The notes: generated from the sequence alone by a model not told the origin. A stretch of DNA of 64,000 bases from Candidatus Caldilinea saccharophila (GCA_016710365.1 JADJVW010000009.1:124001-188000), one strand, 5' to 3'; shown: positions 1 to 11,414, counted from the first letter of the stretch. Translations and numbers: made by a program.

Positions 1-933
1 CTGCTTTCCATCGAGGGTATCGGCGGCATCGGCAAGACGACGCTGGCGGCCGCGCTGGCGCGCAAGCTGGCAGGCGAACGCCAGTTTGCCGACTTTGGCT
101 GGGTGAGCGCTAAAACCGCCATTCTCGACCTGGGCGGCGCCATCCGCACCGCCACCCGGCCGACGCTGACCGTGCCGGCGCTGGTGACCGAACTGCTCGG
201 CCAACTGGCGCCGGAAGCGGCGAGTGGCTTGCTCGTCTTCCCGGAGCGTGCGTTGTCGTTCTTGCGCAGCCGCCTGAAGCACACACCCCACCTCATCGTT
301 ATCGACAACCTGGAGACGGTCGTCGACCTCGAAGCGCTGGCGCCGACGCTCTTCACGCTCGCCAACCCGACGAAATTTGTGTTGACCTCGCGCAAACGGC
401 TGGTGGACGAAAGCGGAGTCTATCTCTATCCTGTGCCGGAACTGAGCGAACGTGATGCGCTGACGTTGGTGCGCCAGGAAGCCGCCTTGCGCAACTTGCC
501 CGAAGTCGCCCGCGCGGCCGACGCGGATCTGCGCCCCATCTTTGCCACGGTCGGCGGCAACCCATTGGCGCTGCTGCTGGTCGTCGGTCTGACGCACGTG
601 CACAGCCTCACCGTGGTGCTGCGCAATCTGCGCGAGGCGCGTGGGCTGCCCGCCGAGAACCTCTACACCTATGTCTATCGCCAGGCATGGGACGCGCTGG
701 ACGAACGCCACCGGCAGGTGTTGCTGGCGATGCCGCTGGTCGCAACGCGCGGCGAACCCCTGGAGTTCGTGGCCGCGGTCTGTGATCTGCCGCCCGCGGC
801 CACCGCCGACGCGCTGTATCGCCTCTATCAGCTCAACCTGGTCACGGTCAACGGCGACCTGCACGCGCGGCGCTATACTATCCACAGCCTGACGCGCACG
901 TTTTTGCAGGAACAGGTGGCGCAGTGGTTATGA
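1..933 (+). CDS. NB-ARC-type STAND ATPase, 5' truncated
   Basis: The frame is open from base 1, so the N-terminus lies outside the window. The visible protein begins at the P-loop (GIGGIGKTT, about residues 6-14 of the visible part). It continues with a Walker B-like VIDNLE, a sensor-like LTSR and a GNPLALLL motif that matches the GLPL box of NB-ARC ATPases. The C-terminal part looks like the winged-helix segment that follows NB-ARC. Proteins of this class are nucleotide-switched scaffolds, often transcriptional regulators, that sense a ligand through C-terminal repeats. Here the repeats are in the next frame: the stop overlaps the ATG of a TPR protein as ATGA. The two chains probably act together or were once one protein. 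Any effector domain is upstream and not visible. Confidence 0.8.
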   Translation: MLSIEGIGGIGKTTLAAALARKLAGERQFADFGWVSAKTAILDLGGAIRTATRPTLTVPALVTELLGQLAPEAASGLLVFPERALSFLRSRLKHTPHLIVIDNLETVVDLEALAPTLFTLANPTKFVLTSRKRLVDESGVYLYPVPELSERDALTLVRQEAALRNLPEVARAADADLRPIFATVGGNPLALLLVVGLTHVHSLTVVLRNLREARGLPAENLYTYVYRQAWDALDERHRQVLLAMPLVATRGEPLEFVAAVCDLPPAATADALYRLYQLNLVTVNGDLHARRYTIHSLTRTFLQEQVAQWL

Positions 934-2153
934 ATGGGGACAAAAGGCGCGAGGCAAAGGACAAAGATACAGCACAGGGTGATTATCCGGCGATCTTTCG
1001 TCTTTATATTATGCGCAGCATAACGGATGTCTTGCGAGCGCTTGACACGTCTACCTATCGTATGAACGAGGCCATACGTGAGCGCAGCTTACATTTGTTG
1101 AGTTTTGGTCTTGGATTAGCAGAAAGTTGGTTAGTTACGCAGGAACTCATGGCGCTTCTGGCCTCTCGCATGGAGTCGGCTGGTTATCGCCATGAGTGGA
1201 TAGCGGTGCTAGAAAGAGGAATAGAAGTTGCCAAAACCTATCATGATCAGCCTGTTTTGGCGAGGCTTCACCTCAGACTTGGTCGTCTTTATGATTTGAT
1301 GAATATGCGTGCAGAGGCGAAAAGGCACCTTGAAATCAGTTATCAGATTTCAAGTGCTCAAGGTGATTCGGAACTAATTGCTACATCACTGCAGCGCCTT
1401 GCCTTTGTCTCTTTGCTTGAAACTAACCTGCCACAGGCCAAACGCCTGAGCAACGAAGCACTTGAGTTACTGGATGAAGAAGCGCCACAGCGTGCGGATA
1501 GTCATCTGGTTTTAGGGTGGGTGGCATTGCGGAATAATGAGACGCAGATTGCAGAAGATCATTTCGGGACGGCATTTAGGTTGCGCTGGCGAGAAGGAAA
1601 AGCAATTTATATAGCACAAACGTTGCGCGAAATCGGTAGTGGTCACATCTTTGTTCAGCAATGGCGGCAGGCGATTGCGCACCTTGATCAAGCTGTCAAT
1701 TTGTTTGATCAGGAGGGTGACGCATTGCAGGCCGCAATCTGCAAAATGCACCGAGGTGTTGCCTATTCTGCGATAGGAAAGCACGAAAAAAGCCTTGAAG
1801 ATTATAATGGTGTTTTACAAGTTTTCCAGTCTGTCAGCGATGTTGCCGGGCTGATCGACTTGTATAACAATCGTGGGAATGTGTTGGCCGAGATGATGCG
1901 TTATGATGACGCGCGGAATTCACTCTGCACTAGTATTGGGATTGCAGCCGATGCAAGAAATTATTGGCAAGTCGCAAATGGATTCGAGAGTCTAGCCAGT
2001 TTATATCTTCGTACAGGTGATTTTAATGCAGCTATATCTGCATTGGACGAAGCTGAACGCGCATTAGATTTGTTGCCTACGCGCCCGCAGCAGTTGGCGA
2101 CGCTCATTGAAACTCGCCGCCAAGAAACTTTAATGCTCATCGCACAAAAATAA
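930..2153 (+). CDS. TPR-repeat sensor-like protein coupled to NB-ARC ATPase
   Basis: This is a protein of about 407 residues built almost wholly of TPR-like helical pairs, resembling the C-terminal sensor arms of AfsR/MalT-type STAND proteins. I start it at ATG 930, which overlaps the preceding stop as ATGA. A GTG at 924 is also in frame. The sequence is visibly AT-richer than the NB-ARC gene just upstream, and the change falls near the junction. This suggests a different history for the repeat arm, such as domain replacement or a fission. No DNA-binding or enzymatic domain is visible. It probably acts as the ligand- or partner-binding half of the upstream ATPase. A 48-bp perfect palindrome follows the stop. 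Confidence 0.75.
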   Translation: MNGDKRREAKDKDTAQGDYPAIFRLYIMRSITDVLRALDTSTYRMNEAIRERSLHLLSFGLGLAESWLVTQELMALLASRMESAGYRHEWIAVLERGIEVAKTYHDQPVLARLHLRLGRLYDLMNMRAEAKRHLEISYQISSAQGDSELIATSLQRLAFVSLLETNLPQAKRLSNEALELLDEEAPQRADSHLVLGWVALRNNETQIAEDHFGTAFRLRWREGKAIYIAQTLREIGSGHIFVQQWRQAIAHLDQAVNLFDQEGDALQAAICKMHRGVAYSAIGKHEKSLEDYNGVLQVFQSVSDVAGLIDLYNNRGNVLAEMMRYDDARNSLCTSIGIAADARNYWQVANGFESLASLYLRTGDFNAAISALDEAERALDLLPTRPQQLATLIETRRQETLMLIAQK

Positions 2154-2176
2154 GGAACCACTGCAGGCTAATTTTC

Positions 2177-2224
2177 AGCATTACTATCGGGGCGTCCGAC
2201 GTCGGACGCCCCGATAGTAATGCT
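2177..2224. terminator. 48-bp perfect palindrome, probable bidirectional terminator
   Basis: Bases 2177-2200 are the exact reverse complement of 2201-2224, giving 24-nt arms with no spacer and a GC-rich core flanked by AT-rich ends. It lies between the convergent TPR gene and the small minus-strand gene, and its last base touches that gene's stop codon. A shared terminator is the simplest reading. An arm this long and perfect could also be a mobile palindromic repeat. Confidence 0.6.
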
Positions 2225-2406
2225 TATCCTCCGCCCCCTCCCCCCGGACCAATACCGGGACCACCATCGGCGATCTGCATACCGGCGGTGAAGCGCTCGA
2301 CCTGCGCCGGCGCGCTCAAAACGAGCCACCCGGCGAGCACAACGGTCAGGGCGGTGAACAAGATGGCGCGGACACGCCCTACGGGTGAAGATGAAACTGC
2401 ACGCAT
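2224..2406 (-). CDS. small exported or membrane-anchored glycine-tailed peptide
   Basis: This is a 60-codon frame not recognised as any known family. I start at ATG 2406 because a near-perfect Shine-Dalgarno AGGAGGTG (2414-2421) lies 7 nt upstream. A GTG at 2409 would be too close. The peptide has a basic N-terminus, one hydrophobic segment (about residues 14-32) ending in an Ala-rich possible signal peptidase site, then a short tail ending in a run of six glycines. It is therefore exported or a single-span membrane peptide. It converges on the TPR/NB-ARC gene pair, which raises the possibility of a signalling peptide for that receptor, but this is only inference. The strong ribosome-binding site is the main reason for calling a gene. 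Confidence 0.5.
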   Translation of the reverse strand: MRAVSSSPVGRVRAILFTALTVVLAGWLVLSAPAQVERFTAGMQIADGGPGIGPGGGGGG

Positions 2407-2660
2407 CACAACGCACCTCCTGTTGAAGATGAGGCCCGTTGGCGTGGGGATCCCCGCCGGCAGTCAGCCGGCGCACGCGTGTCCCCAACGAGCGTACGGT
2501 TTGTTTGGTAAGGTGCGTAGTCCGGGCTACTCGCGACAGTCGTCGCTATTAAACAAGATGCGCAGACGCGCCGTGATCTTTCATCGGAGCGCGGTAGTGG
2601 CGCGGAACGCGCGATTTCAGCACTTTACGATTTGGCCTCACCCAAAGACGCAAAGCCACA

Positions 2661-2730
2661 AAGTTGAAGATGGCGCTCTTTGTATTCTTCGTGACTTGGT
2701 GGATGTTTCGTGAAGTACTGAATTTCTGGG
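2661..2730. repeat. degenerate intergenic repeat, copy A
   Basis: Begins AAGTTGAAGATGG and aligns without gaps to 2991-3060, exactly 330 bases downstream, with roughly three quarters of positions identical by eye. It is flanked on the left by AAAGACGCAAAGCCAC, a motif type also seen in the repeat at 20088-20185. Confidence 0.5.
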
Positions 2731-2990
2731 CGCGTGCGTACGACGATGTTTGCACAGCGCCGCAACGCGGTCTATGCGTCCCAGAAGATATTGAAAAAGT
2801 GGGTAGCTCTACAGTCCTGGCAAAAATTGGCCACGGATAAGGTGGATGCTCACGAATTTACTCCGAAAATTATCCGGCTTTTTCCGTCAAGCCCGTCAAA
2901 TCCGTGCGCGATGGCAACCAGGCTGAATCGTTACAAAACGGGGCGAAAATTGAGAAGGAGAAGGCAGCGAGAAGAAGACGCGGAGACTCC

Positions 2991-3060
2991 AAGCTGAAGA
3001 TGGTATTCTTTGTGCTCTTGGTGGCTCTGTGTGAGTTTCGTAAAGTATTGTATTTGGGTT
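2991..3060. repeat. degenerate intergenic repeat, copy B
   Basis: Begins AAGCTGAAGATGG and is the diverged partner of 2661-2730. It is flanked on the left by AAGACGCGGAGACTCC, again of the dispersed A/G-rich type. Confidence 0.5.
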
Positions 3061-3127
3061 AGCGCGACAAAGGCAGAAGCGGAAGAAACTGGACAGAGCG
3101 GGAGACTCTGCCCAGTGATCGTAGAGG

Positions 3128-6100
3128 TTACTGACCGCCGAGGAATTTCTGGATGAACGGCAGGAAGAAGTTGGTGATCGTCTGCGGCTCCGTAAAGCAG
3201 GAGGCGGCCACATTCACGTCCTGGCTGCCGACTGTGCTGTTACCGAGTTCGTCGGTAATTTGCACACGCACGGTGTAGACATTGTCGTCACTGCAGGCGT
3301 AGGTGTGACCCGCCGCCGATGACGCCGAGGTGACATAGGGGCTGCCGTCGCCAAAGTCCCAGCGCCAGGCAATCGCATCGACGGCCTGTGCGGACACCTG
3401 TTCTGGCCCAGTCGCGTAGTTCGCGGTCAGCAACGTTGTGCCCGTCGCACTGACCGGCGTCGTGTCGGAGATCACCACCGCCCCTGGTTCGGACGTCGCC
3501 CACGTGAGCGCAACGTCGAGCAGTTCCACCGGGGTAGTCAGCGTCACGCCGTTGGTCGCACCGACGCCCATGCCTTCCAGACCAAAGGCCGTATAGAAGG
3601 CCCGGCCCAGGTAGGAGAGTTGCGGCAGTTCGAGCGTAGGCTGGTCGCGATGGGCAAGCGCCACCGTGCCGTTGGCTACGTTGAACGGGCCCCCGTAATT
3701 GAGAATCGCACGTCCGCCGCGTCCATAGTCATCAAGCGCGGGGCTGGCCTCGTCCACGTAGACTTGCGTCAGACTCACCACGAGGTTATTGAAGAGCGGC
3801 GGCAAGCCAGGCGCGGAAGTCGCCAGACCAGTGGGCGTTTCGGCGTTGGAGATACTGTCTTGCAGCCAATTGGCCGACAAGCCCCAGTTGTAGATCCAGA
3901 CCGTGGATGACGCCGGCGCCGCGCTGATCGTAGAAGCCAGGTCCTGACCCATTGCCATTACTTTGCCGCCGTTATTCAGGTAATCCAACAGCGAGTATTG
4001 GTCTTGAATGGTAAGACCGAGTTCAGAGACATAGTTGTCACCCGTAAACCAGAGCACGGCCCCGTAGCCGGCCAATTCGGCAGGCCCTGGGATCTTCGTG
4101 CTGGCGCCAAAGCTGTCGTCCGTATTGACAACGCTGTACGTTCTGCCCAACGCGGTGAGCGTTTCCGTGTAGACGGACAGGTAATCGCCAAACGTCGGTT
4201 CGAGATCGCTGCCATCGTTGTCGATGATCAGCACATCGGCCAGCGGTGTGGCAGGAATGACGCGCGCCCAGGCGGGTAGATGCGCGTCGTGCAGCGGGCC
4301 ATCCAGCACGATAGCCCTGATTCTCACCGATGCCCATGCTGTCCGTCGTGGCAATCGTCACCGAAATCTGCGCGCTCTGGCCGACGCCCAGCGTGAGCGA
4401 CGCCGGGCTGATCGAGAAGCCGGGCAGCGCCGTGGTCATCGTAAAGCCGTTGCCGGTGTAGAGTGTGCTGAGTGCGTAGGTCTCGGTCTGCGTCGTCACG
4501 TTCATGACCGTCACCACGAGCGTCTTGGCCGTGCCCGTGGGCACCGCGCCAAAGCTCAGGCTGGGCGGATCGAGCAGCACGCCTGGATCGAGCACATGCG
4601 TCAGGTCGAGGCGACCGGCGCCCATGTCCAGCGGCTGGGCGGGGCTGCCATCGAAGTTGTACACGTCGGTGTACTTGGCAGTGGACATCAACGCGGACTT
4701 GATAGCGGCGTTCGACCACGTCGGGTAGGCGGCGCGCACGAGCACCGCGGCGCCGGCGACATGCGGTGCGGCCATCGAGGTGCCGGACGCCTGGCCATAA
4801 CCAAGGTATTGTGCTTCGCCCGTCGCACTTGGCGTGTACCCTTGCGCCAGGATATTGACGCCCGGCGCGGCGATGTCAGGCTTGAGCACCTGGCCCACCC
4901 CAGGGCCGCGGCTGCTGAAGCTACTCACCTCATCCGGCGTGTTGCCCAGGGAGAAGGCGTCACCTGACAGGACGACAGTCGCATCGGCCTCGCCCTGCGT
5001 GTTGTACCAGTCAATCATGGCCGCGCCGTTATCCTGGCCGACCATGATCGTTGAGATGGTGATGTCATCGCACGTAGTGCCACAACTCATGTTCTGGATG
5101 GCATCACCGCCGGTGTTGTTGTAAATAATGACAAAGGCAGCGCCAGCAGCTTGTGCATTGCGCGTCTTGGCGGAGAAATTACAGGTGCCGCGGCTGATGA
5201 GGGCAGCCTTGCCCGCAAAGGCGCCGGCGGGGAAAGCCACACAGCCGGTGGTGTTGGCAGGGGCAACCACGGACGCAGGCACGTACGTGTACGTGAAGAC
5301 TTGACCGGTCTCGATCGCCGGGCCGAACTCTGCGGTGCCGTAAGGCATGATCTGCAGGTCGGGGGCAGCCGGCGGCACGGAAGCATAGCCGTCGGCCAAC
5401 GTGCCGCCGCTCGTCGTCGCGGCTACGTTGATGTAGTCCGGCAGCGGGTGGTCGGTGGTCGAGGACGAAGGGCCAGCGTTGCCGGCAGACATGGAGATAA
5501 AGACGCCGGACGCGGCAGTATTGGCCAGCGCTGTTTCCAGCGGGTCGCCCAGGTTGCCGTTGGAAGTCGGGCCGCCGCCCCACGAATTGTTGAGGACCTC
5601 GGCGCCGTCGATGGCAATGTCTTCCAGCGCGGCGATGCCTTCGGCGTTGTAGAAGGAGCCGTCGCCCAGCACACTGCCGTAGAAAACCTTGTAGCTCATC
5701 ACATAGGCGTGCGGCGCCACGCCGCTGATCGTGCCGACGGCATAGCCGTTGTAGACCACGTCGGTGATAACATTGCCGGCCGCGGTCGAAGCCGTGTGCA
5801 CGCCGTGCGATGTGCCCTGCGGGCCGGGCCAGGCGCAGGCGTCGCCACAGCCACTCAGGCCAAGCTCGCTCGTCTGCGGCGGATCCCACGCACGGAAGTA
5901 AGCGCGCGAGGTAATGATCTTGCCGTTGTTGTTGGCGATCAAACCTTTGCCATTGGGCCCGAAGCCGTTCGGGTAGGTGTAGCCTGCGCCGCTGAACATG
6001 GGCGAGTCCTTATGCACGCCGCCGTCCATGGAAGCAAACTTGACGCCAGCGCCGGCATTCTCACGCCCGCCAAGCACATTCCACACCGCCGGTGCATTGA

Positions 6101-6608
6101 TCAGCATCGTGCTGGTGTAGAGGTCAGTGGTGTGCGGCGTGTCCGGGTAGACAGCCTTGACCCCGGGCAACTTGGCAAGCATTCTGGCTGCAGCGTCGAG
6201 GTCGCTATTGCCAGGATTGATCGCCATGCCGTTGAAGACCACTTGATAGGTAAGGTCTTTCACCTGCGTCAGCGCTGGGTCGGCATAAAACTTGCCGACA
6301 GTCGCATTGGGCAACACGGCCTGCATCTGGCTGACAACGGCCGCCTGCTGCGCCTGCAACTGACTAACGTACTCCTGCGCGGAGACGGAGTTGACGTCGA
6401 GCTTTCCATCGGTGGAGGCCGCGCTCAGTTGCGTCTTGTACACGGCCGCCAGCGGCGGCGCATCTAATTCGACGATCAGGTAAGGAGATTGCGCAGGCGC
6501 GGGTGGGCTGTCGCTGGAAGGCGATTCCACGGCCAGTGCTGCGCCGGTGAAACAGACGAGACAGAAAACCACCAAAGCGATGGTGGCGCCGATTCGTCGG
6601 TGAGACAT
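3128..6608 (-). CDS. exported subtilisin-like (S8) protease with PA and PKD domains, frame broken
   Basis: This is a secreted serine protease of about 1160 residues. It has a signal peptide (1-26, ending ALA) and an I9-type propeptide (about 42-158). The S8 catalytic domain has Asp195 (SMDGG), His268 (SHGVH), an NNSWGGG oxyanion segment near 340 and Ser611 (GTSMAAPH). A PA domain is inserted at about 430-550, and a C-terminal PKD-like domain contains WRWDFGDGS. The chain ends in a short FLPF-type hydrophobic motif, similar to tails of other Chloroflexota surface proteins. The frame breaks at CCC 4315-4317. Removing one base joins ...GIGENQ to AIVLDG... and restores one protein. The upstream frame otherwise runs on to 4038, and the downstream one opens at 4354. 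The SD-like AAAGGAA precedes ATG 6608. It probably degrades extracellular protein. Confidence 0.85.
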
Positions 6609-6774
6609 GATAGGTTCCTTTCAAGAAGATTTACTGGCAGAATTAGTCAGGAAAGTGGATGATCTTAAGCTCACTAGGCATTCTCCTTGGGGAATAAAGA
6701 TTAAGGGGGCGCGTGCGGCGTCCAACGACGCATCGGCGCCTTCGCCGAAACAAGCAAAACCGGAGGATGGATAA

Positions 6775-6803
6775 ATTTTGCCGCAATCTCTCGCGTAAGT
6801 CAA
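6775..6803 (-). promoter_or_regulatory. candidate sigma70 promoter of S8 protease
   Basis: On the minus strand, TTGACT (6803-6798), a 17-nt spacer and CAAAAT (6780-6775). It lies about 165 nt upstream of the protease ATG. Confidence 0.4.
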
Positions 6804-6970
6804 ATCTTAAGTGAATATACGTTCTAACAAAGAACTTAAAGCAAGTGTATGCTCGTGTTGCCGGCCGGCGCCTTCCACCTCACTTTCTAAAAGCCTAAGC
6901 TGCCAGGGTTCAACGTTCTGCCCGCTTGTCTTATCTTAGCGACGGAATACACCCTGGGTGTGCGGAAAAG

Positions 6971-6999
6971 TTGCATTTCAGCCTTGTCTCATGTACAAT
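6971..6999 (+). promoter_or_regulatory. candidate sigma70 promoter of nuoB
   Basis: TTGCAT (6971-6976), a 17-nt spacer and TACAAT (6994-6999). Transcription would start near 7006, downstream of the longest in-frame ATG at 6926. This supports the internal start at 7043 for nuoB. Confidence 0.6.
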
Positions 7000-7042
7000 C
7001 GCGCACCAACGCATGTATTTCCATTCGAGGAAACCGAGACTT

Positions 7043-7825
7043 ATGGAATCTACAATGGTAACTGATTTCAAGGACATCAAACAGGAGCAAATGCAAGAGT
7101 TCCTGCACGATTCGATCCAGGTGCCGGATGACCTGCAGTCCAACGTCATGGTGACGACGCTGGACAAGGTCTATAACTGGAGCCGCAAGTCCAGCATGTG
7201 GCCGCTGCTCTTCGGCCTGGCCTGCTGTGCGATCGAGATGATTGCGACCGCGGCCAGCCGCTACGACCTGGCGCGCTTTGGCATGGAGGTCATGCGCCCC
7301 AGCCCCCGCCAGAGCGATCTCATGATCGTCTCCGGCACAGTCACGAAGAAGATGGCGCCGGCGATCGTGCGCATTTACAACCAGATGGCCGAGCCGCGCT
7401 ACGTGCTGGCGATGGGCGCGTGCGCCACAGGCGGCGGCCCCTTCAAGGAGGGCTACAGCGTCGTCAGCGGCATCGATAAGTACATTCCGGTCGATGTCTA
7501 TGTGCCCGGCTGCCCACCTACGCCCGAAGCGCTGATCTACGGTCTGCTCAAGCTGCACGAAAAGGTCGAGCGCCAGAGCATCACCACAGTACCGTGGTAT
7601 CGCAAGGGCGCCAGCGAAGCCATCCCGGTGCCGGTGCTGGGGCCGGATATTTTCGACCCACGCAAAGTCCAGATCATCAAAGAACAGACGCTTGGCGCGG
7701 CGGCCGCGGTCAAAGGCCCAGCCGCCAGCAAGGCGCGGCTCCAGCCGCAGCCGATGACTGAGGACGCCAAAGCGCGCATTCGGGCGGCGCAAGCCAAGTA
7801 TCGGGCGCAGAAACAGCCAGCATAA
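7043..7825 (+). CDS. nuoB: NADH-quinone oxidoreductase subunit B (NuoB) with C-terminal extension
   Basis: NuoB carries cluster N2, the last iron-sulfur centre before quinone in complex I. All four cluster cysteines are visible: the adjacent pair Cys61-Cys62 (LACCAIEM), Cys127 (GACATGG) and Cys157 (VPGCPPTPE). The protein is 260 residues. The conserved core ends near 185 and is followed by about 75 residues of Ala/Lys/Gln-rich extension. The frame is open from 6926, but I start at ATG 7043 because the promoter lies in between and the family N-terminus fits. The gene is followed 15 bp later by nuoCD. No nuoA is present upstream, and the neighbour there is a divergent protease. Confidence 0.93.
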   Translation: MESTMVTDFKDIKQEQMQEFLHDSIQVPDDLQSNVMVTTLDKVYNWSRKSSMWPLLFGLACCAIEMIATAASRYDLARFGMEVMRPSPRQSDLMIVSGTVTKKMAPAIVRIYNQMAEPRYVLAMGACATGGGPFKEGYSVVSGIDKYIPVDVYVPGCPPTPEALIYGLLKLHEKVERQSITTVPWYRKGASEAIPVPVLGPDIFDPRKVQIIKEQTLGAAAAVKGPAASKARLQPQPMTEDAKARIRAAQAKYRAQKQPA

Positions 7826-7840
7826 CCAGGGAGTTCTTTC

Positions 7841-9667
<1,827 letters not shown>

Positions 9668-9688
9668 CGAATCTCTGGAGGAATTTGC

Positions 9689-10588
9689 ATGTTTGGAACC
9701 GGACTGCTCAAGGGGCTTGGCGTTACGCTCAAGCACTTCACGGATACGTTTACGGATGACCGCCGCAAAGAGCCGAGTCGCTACGAAGATAGCATCAAGC
9801 TCGACGACAGGCGACGCATCATCAACCAGCCGATCACGCAGGAAGGGCTGCTGACAATCCAGTACCCGGAAGAACGGCGCCTGTTGCCCGAACGCTTCCG
9901 CTACATCCCGATGCTGCTCTGGGACACCGAAGTCGGCGAGGATCGGTGCACTGCGTGCGGCATCTGCGCCAAGGTCTGCCCGCCACAGTGCATCTGGATC
10001 GTGCGCGACAGCGACGAAAATGGCAAGCCAATCACCCGGCCGGCTGAGTTCTACATCGACGTGTCGATATGCATGAGCTGTAGTTTCTGCGCCGAATTTT
10101 GCCCGTTCGATGCTATCAAGATGAACCACGATTACGAGTTGGCCGTCTACGATCGTTACCCGCAGCTCGTTTACGACAAGGAAGAACTGACCGTGCCGCT
10201 GGAATATTATGCGGCGCTGTGGCCGACGCAATTTGCCGAAGAGCAGGAGCATCGCGCCAAACAGAAGGAAGAAGAGCTTCGTCGCAACGAAGAAAAGAAG
10301 CGGGCCGCGGCTGCCAAGGCGCAGGCGAAAGCAACTGGCGCCGCCGAGACCGCAGACGCCAAACCCAAGCGCAGCAAGGAAGAACTCGACGCGCTGAAGG
10401 CGCAGGCGGCTGCCAAGGCTGCGGCCAAAAAAGAGGGCGGCCTCGATGCGGGCCCGGTCGAAACCGGAAGTGCTGAAGCGCCGGTTGCCGAGGATGCGGA
10501 AGCTGCGGCAAAGCGAGCGCGCCTGGAAGAGTTGAAGCGCAAGGCCGCTGAAAAGGCAGCGCAGCGCAAAAAGGAAAGCGGCGCGTAA
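9689..10588 (+). CDS. nuoI: NADH-quinone oxidoreductase subunit I (NuoI) with long charged tail
   Basis: NuoI is the two-[4Fe-4S] ferredoxin-like subunit of the complex I hydrophilic arm. Both clusters are intact: Cys87, 90, 93, 97 and Cys128, 131, 134, 138 (the last Cys of each is followed by Pro). The conserved part ends near residue 175. It is followed by about 125 residues of low-complexity Ala/Lys/Glu sequence with strong coiled-coil character, which makes the protein far longer than typical NuoI. GGAGG lies about 7 nt before ATG 9689. The gene ends the short nuoB-nuoCD-nuoI run, and a hairpin terminator follows. No nuoH, nuoJ-N, nuoE, nuoF or nuoG is present nearby. Confidence 0.92.
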   Translation: MFGTGLLKGLGVTLKHFTDTFTDDRRKEPSRYEDSIKLDDRRRIINQPITQEGLLTIQYPEERRLLPERFRYIPMLLWDTEVGEDRCTACGICAKVCPPQCIWIVRDSDENGKPITRPAEFYIDVSICMSCSFCAEFCPFDAIKMNHDYELAVYDRYPQLVYDKEELTVPLEYYAALWPTQFAEEQEHRAKQKEEELRRNEEKKRAAAAKAQAKATGAAETADAKPKRSKEELDALKAQAAAKAAAKKEGGLDAGPVETGSAEAPVAEDAEAAAKRARLEELKRKAAEKAAQRKKESGA

Positions 10589-10646
10589 GCAGTTGTCGTG
10601 ATAATGGCGCAGGGTTCAGCCACGCGCCAACTTATGGTACACTTAT

Positions 10647-10680
10647 CCAGACTTGCGCTGCGGCAAGTCTGGTTTCTATT
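10647..10680 (+). terminator. rho-independent terminator after nuoI
   Basis: A perfect 10-bp stem CCAGACTTGC / GCAAGTCTGG (10647-10656 and 10663-10672) with a 6-nt loop, followed by TTTCTATT. A TGGTACACT extended -10-like element (10635-10643) sits just before it and could start the next transcript. Confidence 0.7.
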
Positions 10681-10721
10681 GGAACCCAACTCGACCCTCG
10701 TCATTCCAAGGAGGTGAATCG

Positions 10722-11414
10722 ATGGCATTAAAAATTACCTGGTTTGGACATTCAACCTTCAGCATCGACGCTGACGGTGCGAAGATCGTAGTCGATCCGT
10801 TTTTGAAGCCTCATAACCCTGTCGCTTCCCTGACCGCCGAACAGGTGACGGCCGATTTCATCCTGGTCACACACGGCCATGGCGATCATGTCGCGGATCT
10901 GGTGGCGCTGGCGCAACACACAGGCGCGCAGGTCATCTGCAACTTTGAGATTGCGGAATGGCTAGGTAAGCAGGGCGTCGATAAAATCCATGGCATGAAC
11001 ACGGGCGGCGCCCACACCTTCCCCTTTGGACGCGTCAAGCTGACCATCGCCCATCACAGCAGCGTGTTGCCGGATGGCACGTACGCCGGCAATCCCTACG
11101 GCTTTCTCATCAATTTCAATGATGGATACGACCTTTACATTGCCGGCGACACCGCGTTGACTTACGACATGAAACTGATCGGCGAGGTCGGCGGCGTCGA
11201 TCTGGCAATCCTGCCAATCGGCGACTATTTCACGATGGGGCCGGATGACGCTGTCGTTGCCGCCCAGTGGGTGAAGGCCAAGCGCGTCATCCCGTGCCAT
11301 TACAACACCTTCCCGCCGATTCAGGTCGATGCCGCAGCCTTTGCCAGGCGACTGGCGCGCGAAGCTGGCATCGATTGTACGGTGCTTGCTATCGACGAGA
11401 CGGTCGAACTTTGA
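10722..11414 (+). CDS. UPF0173-type metal-dependent hydrolase
   Basis: A 230-residue metallo-beta-lactamase-fold protein. The metal-binding motif His51-Gly-His53-Gly-Asp55-His56 is intact, and further ligand-type residues follow in HHSS and AGDTAL. It matches the compact UPF0173 (YtkL-type) hydrolases, whose substrate is unknown. The start is well defined by AAGGAGGTG (10709-10717) just before ATG 10722. The longer frame from 10653 runs into the terminator and is rejected. Its stop TGA overlaps the next ATG by one base (TGATG), so it is translationally coupled to the DUF1858-like gene. Confidence 0.88.
   Translation: MALKITWFGHSTFSIDADGAKIVVDPFLKPHNPVASLTAEQVTADFILVTHGHGDHVADLVALAQHTGAQVICNFEIAEWLGKQGVDKIHGMNTGGAHTFPFGRVKLTIAHHSSVLPDGTYAGNPYGFLINFNDGYDLYIAGDTALTYDMKLIGEVGGVDLAILPIGDYFTMGPDDAVVAAQWVKAKRVIPCHYNTFPPIQVDAAAFARRLAREAGIDCTVLAIDETVEL

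Larger units (their letters stand above)
2410..3127. other. gene-poor intergenic region with degenerate repeats
   Basis: I see no convincing gene here. The stretch contains two diverged copies of a roughly 70-bp sequence (2661-2730 and 2991-3060) and short tracts such as AAAGACGCAAAG that resemble the dispersed repeat near 20.1 kb. The open frames in it have no coding character or good start sites. Confidence 0.6.
6609..7042. other. divergent promoter region between S8 protease and nuoB
   Basis: This is the spacer between two outward-facing genes. It carries a sigma70-like promoter for each direction, listed separately. Both put the start of transcription well upstream of the genes, so the protease would have a leader of about 160 nt. 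I see no small gene in it. The 60-codon minus frame at 6621-6803 lacks support. Confidence 0.6.

Noticed and set aside
3128..6608. Treating the frame-broken protease as a decayed pseudogene
   Set aside because: All catalytic residues are intact and the break is one base in a CCC run, like many others in this window, so sequence error is more likely.
6621..6803. Minus-strand frame of 60 codons upstream of the protease gene
   Set aside because: No SD, no family character, and the protease promoter lies inside it.
9834..10031. Minus-strand frame inside nuoI
   Set aside because: It is a shadow of the iron-sulfur cluster region, with no start signal.
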